Below, piece by piece: positions 1-9,825 of a DNA stretch of 12,749 nt; position 1 is the first letter of the stretch, and each line of letters begins with the position of its first letter. Source of the DNA: Halieaceae bacterium (GTDB taxonomy: Bacteria > Pseudomonadota > Gammaproteobacteria > Pseudomonadales > Halieaceae); assembly GCA_003520285.1 (NCBI GenBank), contig DOVB01000002.1, positions 1-12,749 of the forward strand, written 5' to 3'. The notes beneath the pieces are model-generated. The model saw nothing but the letters and a program-made list of their open reading frames with translations, ran no database searches and had not been told where the DNA came from. Both the position numbers and the translations under genes were made by a program.

Positions 1-630
1 CGGGATGCTGAAACCAATCTCGCGCCCCCAGAGCTAGAAGAGGTGCACCCCCTGGGAAAATCCCCGATGATCACTGATCAGGACACGGTGATCATTGAGT
101 CAGGTGCTATTATTGACTACCTTATTCGACACTACGGCAAGGGTCGCTTGTCACCCGCACCGAGTACACCGGAGCATGAAGCCTATTTGCAGTGGTTACA
201 TTACGCGGAAGGTAGCGTCATGCTTCCGCTGATGCTCCGTATGTATACCTCACGCTTAGGTGACGGCGGAGACGCCCTCCAACCTCGTATTCAAAGTGAA
301 CTTGAGCGGCATCTTGGTTATTTAGATCACGCTTTGGCCGATCGCGAGTGGCTGGTCGGCGATACGCTATCTGGTGCTGATATACCCTTACGGCGATCGC
401 CAGTAAAACCTTTACGACTCAAGAAACTCTGCTCAACGCCAAAACAGCACTGCAGTGGTATCGAGACACCTTGGGCATCGACCACATTGAACATTCAGAG
501 CACGTTGTCGCACTCACCGCCGCGCCAGAGATCGCGCTCGCTTATGGTATTCATCCGGACCGGATCCTTCCCTTCGAAACCTGGGTCGGTGGCCGTTATT
601 CACTGTGGTCAAGTGTCGGATTTGGCTTAG
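1..630 (+). pseudogene. Glutathione S-transferase, 3'-truncated and open at the window edge
   Basis: The frame is open from base 1, so the gene starts upstream of the window. Residues from base 1 to about base 384 read as a GST. The end of the thioredoxin-like domain is visible, with a PLGKSPMI cis-proline segment and an IIESGAIIDYL segment (the Glu-Ser pair that binds the glutathione gamma-glutamyl group). The start of the helical domain follows and ends at VGDTLSGADI, the usual N-capping/hydrophobic-staple region of GST C-domains. After that the homology stops. The frame continues for about 80 residues of low-complexity, Ser/Pro/Arg-rich sequence to a TAG at 628-630. That tail is simply the wrong frame of the pgi remnant fused here. 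The last third of the helical domain is missing, so the protein is probably misfolded. No other lesion is seen. GST identity is well supported; the substrate is unknown. A sequence-assembly join would look the same. Confidence 0.75.
380..386. other. GST/PGI junction (deletion or assembly join)
   Basis: GST homology in frame 1 runs to the GADI codons ending at 384. PGI homology in frame 3 is recognisable from TLTAIASKTF, whose first codon is at 384. The switch therefore occurs within a few bases of 380-386 and changes the frame. Frame 3 has a TGA at 378-380 immediately before the PGI segment, so no single frame spans both. Neither an insertion sequence nor a repeat is present at the join. Confidence 0.7.
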
Positions 631-1388
631 CGTGTGCGATTGGGCCAGAGGAGTTCATGAATCTGCTATCGGGTGCTCACGCCATGGATGTTCACTTTGC
701 CCAAACACCCTTTGATCGGAATCTTCCCGTTCTGATGGCTCTTATTGGGCTTTGGTACATCAACTTCAAACAGTTCCCTACGGTCGCTGTCATTCCCTAT
801 TGTGAGCGACTAGGGCTATTAAGTGCCTATCTGCAGCAACTCGACATGGAAAGTAACGGCAAGAGCAGTCTTCGAAATAACCATCGTGCTGCCACGTCGA
901 CTGCACCGATTCTATGGGGTCAAACGGGAACCAACGGGCAACATGCGTTCTTCCAACTCTTGCATCAGGGCACTCACGTGGTCCCAGTTGACTTTATTGC
1001 ACCACTCACCGACGCACTGTCTAACGTCGAGCACCACACCACATTATTAATGAATATGCTGGCGCAAGCTGCTGCTTTAATGACCGGAAAAGACGCCCCT
1101 GAACACGAGTATTCGCGCCATTATCCGGGCAACAAGCCGTCAACCCTGATCACGATGGAAACGTTAAACCCGCACTCTCTTGGGGCCTTGGTTGCGCTCT
1201 ACGAGCACAAGGTGTTTGTTCAGGGATCGCTGTGGGGAATCAACTCGTTTGATCAATGGGGCGTTGAACTAGGCAAGCAGCTCACGAACAATCTGCTCGG
1301 CAGTGGCACCGAGGTGAACTCGCTTGACCCCTCTACACAACATCATGTCGAGAGGGTCAAGCGGTACAATTCAGACCCGTCGTTATAG
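384..1388 (+). pseudogene. pgi: Glucose-6-phosphate isomerase, 5'-truncated C-terminal part
   Basis: PGI interconverts glucose-6-phosphate and fructose-6-phosphate in the cytoplasm. About 334 codons remain, matching roughly residue 200 to the end of the ~550-residue family. Visible in order are the phosphate-binding loop SKTFTTQET (from base 402), the first PGI signature VGGRYSLWSS, LLSGAHAMD, LQQLDMESNGK, GTNGQHAFFQLLHQGT, and the second signature SFDQWGVELGK with the catalytic Lys. The N-terminal sugar-binding domain is absent, replaced by an out-of-frame GST start. The first TTG in frame is at 471 and no ATG or GTG precedes it, so any product would be a fragment without isomerase activity. 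Two catalytic positions also look changed: the family WGE reads WGQ (Gln codon 921-923), and the His found after DFIAP in E. coli is not at its place. The reading frame is otherwise clean to TAG at 1386-1388, which overlaps the sppA stop. Confidence 0.85.
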
Positions 1389-3197
1389 CTCCACAAAACA
1401 TTCGCTACAGAGCACAGTGGCTTTAGGCTCTGACACATCCTCAAGGACTCCCAGAATACGAGCCGCATAATCACCATATACAACGACTGGTGACGCGACC
1501 GTGAACGACAGCCCTTTCTGCAGCTCTTGTAAAATCGCCACCCATTCAGACGGTGATTTGGTGACATAATCGACCGAGTAAGATGATAATTGCGCCAACT
1601 CCGCCGCTGCGGCAATCGCATCCTCAAAATCACCGAGTTCATCGACTAAGCCAAGTTCCTGCGCGGCAGTGCCAATCCAGACACGCCCACCCGCAATTGA
1701 TCTGATGTAATCGGCTTCTTTGTTGCGCCCTTCAGCGACTAAGTTCACGAACCGATCATAGGCAGTTGACGCCCACCGAGCAAACAGACCATCGAGCTTA
1801 TCACTCATGGGTAATACCGGACTCCAGTCTGCATGCTCCGCTGTTACCACACCGTCGAAAGTAATACCGGCCCACTCAGTGACGCGTTCGAAGGTAGGGA
1901 AGGCTACGGCTACACCAATAGAACCTGATATCGTTGTTGGCTCAGCAAAAATCTTATCCGCTGACATGCTCACCCAAACACCACCCGAGGCAGCCACATC
2001 GCCCATAGAAACCACGACTGGAATCCCTTTACGCTGTGCCGCGGACACTTCATCGCGAATCATTTCGCTCGCAATGATAGATCCTCCCGGACTATTCACT
2101 CTGAGCACAATCGCCTTGGTCTCCTCTTTCGAGTACGCCTTTCTTAACAAACTGGCGATATCATCTGCACCTGCAATACCCGGCCCTTGAGGACCTTCCT
2201 GAATACCGCCCTGCACGAAAACGACTGCGACAGACTCTGATGCGTCCTCTTTTTCCGGCTCAATCGTCTGCATATATTCAGAATAACTGATGGTCGGATA
2301 GGTCTGGCGATTGTCTTTGGTCACTTCCCCAAATCGCTCCATCATATGCTCCCGAAACTCAGGGAAGTTCATGGTGCCATCAATTAAACCAAGGGATTCC
2401 GCCATTTCTAGATTGTTGTACCCAGCTTCGTCAAGCAGTGGCAAAGAATAGTCGTCAGCCATCGTTTGAATCACTGATGAGTCGACATCGCGCGCCGCTG
2501 CCATCTTACCCTTCATGGCTGACCATATAGGATCAAGCATCGCCGTTCTCTGCTCTCGGTCCGCTTCACTCATGTTGTTGCGTGTCAAACCTTCCGTGGC
2601 AGATTTATACTGCCCTTGCGAGTAGTTGTGGATATTGATTCGCAGTTTATCGGTAAGCTCACGCGTATAATCTCGGTATCCACCCAAACCTGAGATAGAG
2701 ACCGCGCCCGCTGGATGCACATAGATCTCGTCAGCTTGTGCCGCCATCATGTAGCTCCCAGTACTGAGCGATCGGCTATACGCAATGATGGGTTTCCCAG
2801 AGTCTCGCAGCTGGCTCAATTCTTCTGCGACCACAAGTGCTGTGGAAGGGCCTGTGAAACCTACATTACTGAAGTCAATCAGAACGCCAGCGAGCGTTTC
2901 ATCGTCGGCGGCAGCACGCAACAGTCGAATTAAATCGCGTGTCTGCAGTTGTCCTTCATCGGAAAAATCAAAGGGAAATTCAAACTCGTCTGCATAGACT
3001 GCCTGATCGAGCACTAGCCCTTTGGGTGCGATGGTCAGCACTTTGCCCTCAGCCGATAGAGCCTCAGGGCGATCAAATATTGATTGCGCGATACCAACAA
3101 CGATTGCCATCACCAAACCAAACGTAATGACGTTAAGGACTACTGAACGCACAGCGGCCAAGAATCTGCCCACGGCACCAAAGAATCTTTTTATCAT
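1383..3197 (-). CDS. sppA: Signal peptide peptidase SppA, 67-kDa type (protease IV)
   Basis: SppA is a membrane-anchored serine protease that degrades cleaved signal peptides at the periplasmic face of the inner membrane. The 604-residue length fits the two-domain, 67-kDa form. A single membrane segment lies at about residues 17-40, with little cytoplasmic N-terminus. The N-terminal ClpP-like domain carries the general-base Lys, K198, in GQYKSA. The C-terminal domain carries the nucleophile Ser, S404, in VAASGGVWVS, preceded by RVNSPGGS (residues 366-373). This is the Lys/Ser dyad split across two domains that is known for E. coli SppA. The C-terminus ends in a C-x-x-C tail (LCSECFVEL), a feature I recall from other long SppA proteins. 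The ATG is preceded by GAGGAG about 11 bases upstream. The gene faces the pgi remnant and their 3' ends overlap by 6 bases. Identification is firm. Confidence 0.95.
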   Translation of the reverse strand: MIKRFFGAVGRFLAAVRSVVLNVITFGLVMAIVVGIAQSIFDRPEALSAEGKVLTIAPKGLVLDQAVYADEFEFPFDFSDEGQLQTRDLIRLLRAAADDETLAGVLIDFSNVGFTGPSTALVVAEELSQLRDSGKPIIAYSRSLSTGSYMMAAQADEIYVHPAGAVSISGLGGYRDYTRELTDKLRINIHNYSQGQYKSATEGLTRNNMSEADREQRTAMLDPIWSAMKGKMAAARDVDSSVIQTMADDYSLPLLDEAGYNNLEMAESLGLIDGTMNFPEFREHMMERFGEVTKDNRQTYPTISYSEYMQTIEPEKEDASESVAVVFVQGGIQEGPQGPGIAGADDIASLLRKAYSKEETKAIVLRVNSPGGSIIASEMIRDEVSAAQRKGIPVVVSMGDVAASGGVWVSMSADKIFAEPTTISGSIGVAVAFPTFERVTEWAGITFDGVVTAEHADWSPVLPMSDKLDGLFARWASTAYDRFVNLVAEGRNKEADYIRSIAGGRVWIGTAAQELGLVDELGDFEDAIAAAAELAQLSSYSVDYVTKSPSEWVAILQELQKGLSFTVASPVVVYGDYAARILGVLEDVSEPKATVLCSECFVEL

Positions 3198-3378
3198 TTG
3201 GGGTGTATCTCCTCATAAACAAACGAAAAGTGTAATTGATACGGTCGCAGATGTCTGTTGCAAACATCTCATGGCGCACTCGCTTCGTCTCACAGCTCGG
3301 CCGCATTTCAACGCAGAATAACATATCGGTACACGGTAGCTTGGTGCTTGCGATCCAAGCCTGTGCGTCAGAGCTGGA
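3198..3378. other. Spacer between the oxygenase gene and sppA
   Basis: The 181 bases lie between two minus-strand genes, downstream of the oxygenase and upstream of sppA. Apart from the sppA ribosome binding site (GAGGAG on the minus strand, about 3209-3214), I see no convincing terminator, promoter or small gene. sppA could be transcribed from here or by read-through. Confidence 0.5.
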
Positions 3379-4080
3379 TCAACTGGGTGGATCAAGTTGA
3401 GCCGCGCTGCTGGCGTTGATCCTGTACCAGCCCGCAACAGAGTAGCGATCACGCGAGGCCGGCAATACCTCGTGCGGAAACACCTCGCTCAAAAACAACA
3501 CCACGGTGCCTGCGACAGGCGTCACTTTTAGACCGACCCTATCTTTTTGGTCGCGGTAGAGCACGAGTTCCCCGCCGTCTTGCTGCAGCCAGTCGTTATT
3601 CAGGTATGCCACAATCGACAAGACTCGATTACTATTGCCACGAAAAGCATCAAGATGCCGCTTATAACGTGCACCTGGACGGTAACGAGCGTAATGACTT
3701 TCGAACGAAAATAGACCCATGAAGAGCCTTTGATTGATCGCTAATCGCAACGACTCCGTCCATTGTAACCATGCAGCGCCAGCCTCAGTGTCTCCAACGA
3801 TCCAACACACTTCATCTGACCGAATAAAATCGTTGCGCATAAAGTTCTTTTGCCGCCCTACCCCAGCAGCATTAAATTCCTCATGCGGTAGGGCAAAGAC
3901 TTGCTCCTGAAGCGCAGCAATCAGACCCAGATCCAAACAAGACGGTTGCACACTGAATCCCCGCTCGCTTAAATCGTTGCACATTAAATCGGCCAAGCGC
4001 GCATCGACCGTGCACGCAAGGTTGAGGGCATCGCTCGGTGAATGCTGATCGAATTTGACTGATTTAATTGTGGGCTCCAC
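3379..4080 (-). CDS. 2-oxoglutarate/Fe(II) dioxygenase, SM-20/prolyl-4-hydroxylase-like
   Basis: This is a cytoplasmic non-haem iron oxygenase of the prolyl-4-hydroxylase superfamily. It would couple 2-oxoglutarate decarboxylation to hydroxylation of a substrate, probably a protein side chain. The double-stranded beta-helix core shows the iron ligands H142 and D144 in YKRHLDAF and the distal H203 in FPHEVLPASRDRY. R212, nine residues after that His, is the expected 2-oxoglutarate carboxylate anchor. RVLSIVAYLNNDW and DGGELVLY are typical strands of the SM-20 branch. The related Pseudomonas PPHD enzyme hydroxylates a proline of EF-Tu, so EF-Tu is a reasonable but unproven target here. The start is uncertain: the annotated codon is GTG at 4080 with no clear Shine-Dalgarno, and homology only becomes recognisable near residue 28. 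An ATG at 3984 (M33) is the alternative. The gene is transcribed away from katG. The superfamily call is firm; the substrate is not. Confidence 0.85.
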   Translation of the reverse strand: MEPTIKSVKFDQHSPSDALNLACTVDARLADLMCNDLSERGFSVQPSCLDLGLIAALQEQVFALPHEEFNAAGVGRQKNFMRNDFIRSDEVCWIVGDTEAGAAWLQWTESLRLAINQRLFMGLFSFESHYARYRPGARYKRHLDAFRGNSNRVLSIVAYLNNDWLQQDGGELVLYRDQKDRVGLKVTPVAGTVVLFLSEVFPHEVLPASRDRYSVAGWYRINASSAAQLDPPS

Positions 4081-4186
4081 CAGGTGTGCTCGTGCCGCAG
4101 AGAGAGCGCCTAGTTTAACCGATAAAGAGACAGCAGCAGCAAGTGTGAAACCGCAGGGCCGAAAACGAGTTCAAAAATCACATGCC

Positions 4187-4205
4187 GATAGTGATAAACA
4201 TATCG
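4187..4205. promoter_or_regulatory. Candidate Fur box
   Basis: The bases GATAGTGATAAACATATCG agree with the classical 19-base Fur consensus (GATAATGATAATCATTATC) at 14 positions by eye. It lies about 160 bases upstream of the katG start and about 107 bases upstream of the oxygenase start. Iron control would make sense for a haem peroxidase and an iron dioxygenase. An OxyR site was also considered, but the ATAG-n7-CTAT periodicity is not met beyond the first element. Confidence 0.35.
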
Positions 4206-4320
4206 CTTTTCTTGAACCGATTAAAAAAAACGATCGACTCATTCGAAATTAATCAATTCCACTCGTCGCCTGCAGCGGCTAGAGTGTGAGCAGTTTGCAT
4301 AGGTGCCGACTGGGCACTGA

Positions 4321-6588
<2,268 letters not shown>

Positions 6589-6605
6589 TACCAACGCTAG
6601 GTCCC

Positions 6606-6800
6606 AGTACTTATTGAGCGGCTCTTCGGGGCCGCTTTTTTTTGGTCCTTATTCGAACCACTAACCGCTTAGTACTGGCAGGACTCGAACCACAATCCCC
6701 GTAAAAACAAGTTAATCAAACGAAACTGACCGCATAAGCCAAGTACTTAACAGCCCAGCTGGCCCCGCAATCTGCGCTTAACCCCCTCGGAAGTACTTAT
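6606..6800. repeat. Cluster of four AGTACT palindromes
   Basis: Copies start at 6606, 6671, 6742 and 6792. Three share the longer form (A/C)AGTACTTA; the copy at 6671 reads the same way on the other strand (CAGTACTAA). Spacings are 65, 71 and 50 bases. The first lies upstream of the katG terminator, the rest between the terminator and the transporter gene. They could be operator sites for a dimeric regulator or remnants of a small repeat element. Confidence 0.4.
6617..6643 (+). terminator. Rho-independent terminator of katG
   Basis: The stem AGCGGC (6617-6622) pairs with GCCGCT (6631-6636). It extends inward by a T-G and a C-G pair to a UUCG tetraloop closed by C-G, an exceptionally stable loop. 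Eight consecutive T residues (6636-6643) follow. It starts 28 bases after the katG stop codon. Confidence 0.92.
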
Positions 6801-6939
6801 AGACCGCTGCCAATCGCTGTCAGATTCAGCGCTCGCTTTGATCCGATGATGGTTTATTATAGGCGCAGCAGGATCACACTCAGCTTACAGGGGTAGAGTT
6901 CCGCGCCGCTCAACTGCCCTCATTAGCCAGAGATTACAT
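6644..6939. other. Gene-free region upstream of the MFS gene, with AGTACT sites
   Basis: No plausible gene is seen on either strand. Three AGTACT hexamers lie here (6671, 6742, 6792) and a fourth sits just upstream in the katG 3' end (6606). The AT-rich TTTATTAT at 6853-6860 could be a -10 region for the transporter gene, but no well-spaced -35 accompanies it. An 11-base T-arm-like motif (6681-6691, minus strand) is not part of a tRNA. Confidence 0.5.
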
Positions 6940-8127
6940 ATGCAACACGCTCGTCGAAATATCAGCTTACTCATCATCGCGCAGCTTATCTTCGTTTCTG
7001 GATCGGTTATTACCGTCACCTTTGGGGGTATCGTAGGCGCCAAACTTGCATCATCGCCGAATCTCGCCACACTCCCGGTGTCTCTGATGGTCCTAGGTAC
7101 TGCGATTGGAACAATCCCCGCGTCGTGGCTGATGAACTTGTTCGGTAGACAAATTGGATTTATCGGTGCCGCGCTCGCAGCAAGCTTTTCGCTGTGGCTG
7201 GCCGCTGATTCAATTGCTCAAACTCGCTTTTGGCAGTACTGCCTTGCAACCGGCTTGATTGGTGTGTGTCTTGCCTTCAGTGCTCAACTCAGATTTGCAG
7301 CGGCCGAGAGTGTTGACGTGTCGCGGGCAGGACTCGCGATATCGCTGATTCTCGCGGGCAGTATCGGTGGCGCAATGGTAGGGCCAGAGCTAATAGCGCA
7401 GGGCAACACCGTCAGTGACAATGGTTTTATTGGCGCACTCCTGCTCGCAGCTGTCTTATTCTTGATTGGCGCTGTTGTACTCTTGTTCCTTAAGTTACCG
7501 AAATCCTTCGACCAGGTAGCGCTCAACGCTGCGATGCCGAGCAGGAGTGTGTCCGGACTCTTGCAGAGTCCCCCATTTCTGCTTGCCGTCATCTCAGGCA
7601 CTGTGGGCTATGGCGTTATGACCTACTTGATGACAGCCACCCCAGTTTCGATGCATGTGATCGATGGGCACAGTATGGAGGACACGGCTGCCGTCATCCG
7701 AGCTCATGTGTTGGGAATGTATGTCCCCTCTCTATTTTCCGGCTATTTGATCACCCGCTATGGTGAGCGAAACATCATCGGTTGGGGCGTAGCCATTTAT
7801 ATCGTCACCGTAGCTATCGCCCTGACTGGACAGGCTATTATGCACTATACCGCAGCTCTGATCCTTTTGGGCCTGGGTTGGAATTTCATGTTCGTGGGTG
7901 GTACGACACTGTTGATAAAAACCTATCAGCCCGAGGAACGCTTTAAAGCGCAGGCCATCAATGAGGCGGCTGTCTTTGGGACCTCGGCTGTCGGCAGTCT
8001 GCTCGCAGGCGCACTGTTATCTCAGTTTGGATGGACCCTGGTGGTGATATCCACCGTGCCAGCTTTGCTGTTGGTCACAGCACTATTGGTGCTGACGCCA
8101 ACCCTCGTAGCAAGGACTCAAAAGTAA
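6940..8127 (+). CDS. Major facilitator superfamily transporter, 12 TM, substrate unknown
   Basis: This inner-membrane secondary transporter has 395 residues and about twelve hydrophobic segments in two six-helix halves, separated by a hydrophilic loop near residues 186-205 (LPKSFDQVALN and following). A degenerate MFS motif A (ASWLMNLFGRQIGF, residues 61-74) sits between helices 2 and 3, and RYGERN is its counterpart between helices 8 and 9. The region GGTTLLIKTYQPEERFKAQA, followed by INEAAVFGTS, resembles a common proteobacterial MFS subgroup often annotated only as MFS_1. The ATG is preceded by a weak AGAG about 8 bases upstream. No enzyme gene is co-transcribed, so context does not indicate a substrate. 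The upstream AGTACT cluster is the only visible candidate for control. The stop codon lies in the stem of the downstream hairpin. MFS membership is firm; drug efflux or metabolite transport are both possible. Confidence 0.88.
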   Translation: MQHARRNISLLIIAQLIFVSGSVITVTFGGIVGAKLASSPNLATLPVSLMVLGTAIGTIPASWLMNLFGRQIGFIGAALAASFSLWLAADSIAQTRFWQYCLATGLIGVCLAFSAQLRFAAAESVDVSRAGLAISLILAGSIGGAMVGPELIAQGNTVSDNGFIGALLLAAVLFLIGAVVLLFLKLPKSFDQVALNAAMPSRSVSGLLQSPPFLLAVISGTVGYGVMTYLMTATPVSMHVIDGHSMEDTAAVIRAHVLGMYVPSLFSGYLITRYGERNIIGWGVAIYIVTVAIALTGQAIMHYTAALILLGLGWNFMFVGGTTLLIKTYQPEERFKAQAINEAAVFGTSAVGSLLAGALLSQFGWTLVVISTVPALLLVTALLVLTPTLVARTQK

Positions 8128-8156
8128 GAGCGCACCCATGAGGGCACGCTCTTACT
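8123..8156. terminator. Bidirectional terminator between the transporter and acyl-CoA ligase genes
   Basis: A perfect 10-base inverted repeat AGTAAGAGCG (8123-8132) / CGCTCTTACT (8147-8156) encloses a further CCC/GGG pair around an ATGA loop. On the minus strand the stem is followed by a short TTTT, so it best serves the ligase transcript. On the plus strand no T tract follows. The TAA of the transporter gene (8125-8127) is part of the left arm. Confidence 0.65.
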
Positions 8157-8182
8157 CCAACCCTCGGTTGAATGACATAAGA

Positions 8183-9712
8183 CTAAGAGAACTGTTCTCT
8201 TAACTTAAACTTAAGCACCTTGCCCGCTGGATTTCTGGGCAATTGATCGACGATATGTAAACCAAGCGGCAACTTGTAGCGCGCCAGTAAGGGCGTGGCG
8301 AATTCGCGCAGTGACTCCAATGTGAGGCTTGTATTGGGGTTAAGCGCAACCACCGCAGTCACTGCCTCACCCCATTTAGGATCTGGAAGACCGATCACTG
8401 CAACTTCCGCAATATCTGGATGCTGATAAAGTACGCTCTCGACCTCTGCTGGATACACATTTTCACCACCGGAAATTACCATATCTTTGACCCGGTCACA
8501 GATATACAAATAGCCTTCATCATCTAAATAACCGATATCTCCTGAATGAAACCAACCCTCGGCATCTATCGCTTCTGCAGTAGCCTCGGGACGGTTCCAA
8601 TAACCCTTCATGATATTGGGACCCTTGCAGCAGACCTCCCCCCGCTCTCCGACAGCAACCGGTTGATTTTGGCTATCAACAATCCGTAAGTCTGACATTA
8701 CCGGAGGCAATCCAGCAGAACCGACTTTTTCAAGACAGCGCTCCGCGCCTAAGAAAGCCGAGAACGGAGACGTTTCTGTTAAACCATAACCCTGACAAAA
8801 CGTAACGCCACGCTCTCCGTAAAGACGGATTAGAGGCTCTGGAACAGGGCCGCCACCCACGATGAACATCTTCACAGAGCTTAAATCGGCACTGCCAAAG
8901 CTAGGGTGTTGCGACATAAACAAGAACATTGCCGGCGCACCAAACATGTGTGTTACGCCATGCTCCGAAATGGCGTCTAAAGTCGCCGCCGGGTCAAAGT
9001 GACGCAGCAACACTAGAGGATTACCTGCCTGCAACGTGGCGATTGTCATCACGTTCAGTCCACCAATATGAAACAGAGGTGCCGCCGTCAACGCGACATC
9101 TCCGCGCGCACTCCCGAAGGCATAGGATGCATTCACATTGTTCCAGATTATGTTGCCATGACTTAGCATTGCGCCCTTCGGCAACCCTGTCGTGCCAGAG
9201 GTATACATAATAAGAAGCGTTGTGTGAGCGTCACAGAAGACGGTATTCTCAAGTGGCTCTAGTTGACTGATCGCAGTCTCAAGATCGTTAAAGTTCTCGC
9301 AGCCGCCCTCAACCGAAAAGTAATGACGACACGGGAGCTCACTGCGCACGTCATTGATTGTTTCAGAGAGCGTGGCATCGGTAATGAGCGTGTGCACACC
9401 AGCGTCATTAATAATAAATTTCAGTTCCTGACCTGTTAAGCGAAAATTTAAAGGAACGAATACCGCGCCAAGTGAGATAGTTGCCAACATGGTCTCGAGA
9501 AACGCAGGCTGATTAAACCCCAAGAACGCAACCCGATCACCAATACAAACACCACTCTGCTTGAGCAGCCTCGCCAAGCGTCGGATCTTGTGCGCAAACT
9601 CACCGTAGGTGGATTTGTGGCCTTCAAAAATAAGGGCTGTTCGCTCTGGCGCAAGATCTGCCTGGCGTAAAATCTGTTTTGCTAGATTGAAATCTGGCTC
9701 TGGACGATGCAT
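8183..9712 (-). CDS. AMP-forming acyl-CoA synthetase (fatty-acid/carboxylate-CoA ligase)
   Basis: This is a class I adenylate-forming enzyme that activates a carboxylic acid to its acyl-AMP and then its CoA thioester in the cytoplasm. The 509-residue length is that of medium/long-chain or aromatic acyl-CoA ligases. The ATP-binding P-loop YTSGTTGLPKG spans residues 170-180. GYGLTETSP (308-316) is the A5 motif and GWFHSGDIGYLDDEG (386-400) the A7 motif. RVKDMVISGGENVYPAEVE (407-425) is the hinge and A8 region. The catalytic Lys of the C-terminal lid is K498 in NPAGKVLK. No signal peptide or membrane segment is seen. The ATG has AGAGGA about 7-8 bases upstream. It lies 113 bases downstream of the GST gene, so it may share its transcript or have its own promoter. 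The chain type cannot be read from sequence; the neighbouring crotonase supports a catabolic role. Confidence 0.93.
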   Translation of the reverse strand: MHRPEPDFNLAKQILRQADLAPERTALIFEGHKSTYGEFAHKIRRLARLLKQSGVCIGDRVAFLGFNQPAFLETMLATISLGAVFVPLNFRLTGQELKFIINDAGVHTLITDATLSETINDVRSELPCRHYFSVEGGCENFNDLETAISQLEPLENTVFCDAHTTLLIMYTSGTTGLPKGAMLSHGNIIWNNVNASYAFGSARGDVALTAAPLFHIGGLNVMTIATLQAGNPLVLLRHFDPAATLDAISEHGVTHMFGAPAMFLFMSQHPSFGSADLSSVKMFIVGGGPVPEPLIRLYGERGVTFCQGYGLTETSPFSAFLGAERCLEKVGSAGLPPVMSDLRIVDSQNQPVAVGERGEVCCKGPNIMKGYWNRPEATAEAIDAEGWFHSGDIGYLDDEGYLYICDRVKDMVISGGENVYPAEVESVLYQHPDIAEVAVIGLPDPKWGEAVTAVVALNPNTSLTLESLREFATPLLARYKLPLGLHIVDQLPRNPAGKVLKFKLREQFS

Positions 9713-9825
9713 GACTTTTCCTCTTTATTTTTACTAAAAGCAAGGGAATTGGTTGGGATTGTGGCTCTATATTCGGAGGTGATGATAACAAGATTACTCA
9801 GCGAATGGCACCGCAGCGGCGCTGC
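9713..9825. other. Spacer between the GST and acyl-CoA ligase genes
   Basis: The 113 bases contain the ligase ribosome site (AGAGGA on the minus strand) and a short GCAGC/GCTGC hairpin just after the GST stop codon. That hairpin has no T tract, so I do not call it a terminator. No clear promoter is visible. Confidence 0.4.

Noticed and set aside
823..1050. Open frame inside the pgi remnant
   Set aside because: It is an out-of-frame shadow of well-conserved PGI sequence.
1807..2190. 127-codon plus-strand frame opposite sppA
   Set aside because: It lies antisense to the conserved catalytic Ser region of SppA, and its composition is that expected of a reverse-strand shadow.
4188..4226. OxyR-type tetranucleotide array upstream of katG
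   Set aside because: Only the first ATAG fits; the following elements at 11-base steps do not match CTAT/ATAG/CTAT.
4055..4252. 65-codon plus-strand open frame upstream of katG
   Set aside because: It starts inside the oxygenase gene on the other strand, has no ribosome site, and its Lys/Arg-rich composition looks like translated intergenic DNA.
6672..6694. Minus-strand GGTTCGAGTCC, identical to a tRNA T-loop (B-box) consensus
   Set aside because: The flanking bases do not form a five-pair T stem, there is no acceptor stem, anticodon arm or CCA end, and no integrase is nearby. At most it is a tRNA-derived scrap, more likely chance.
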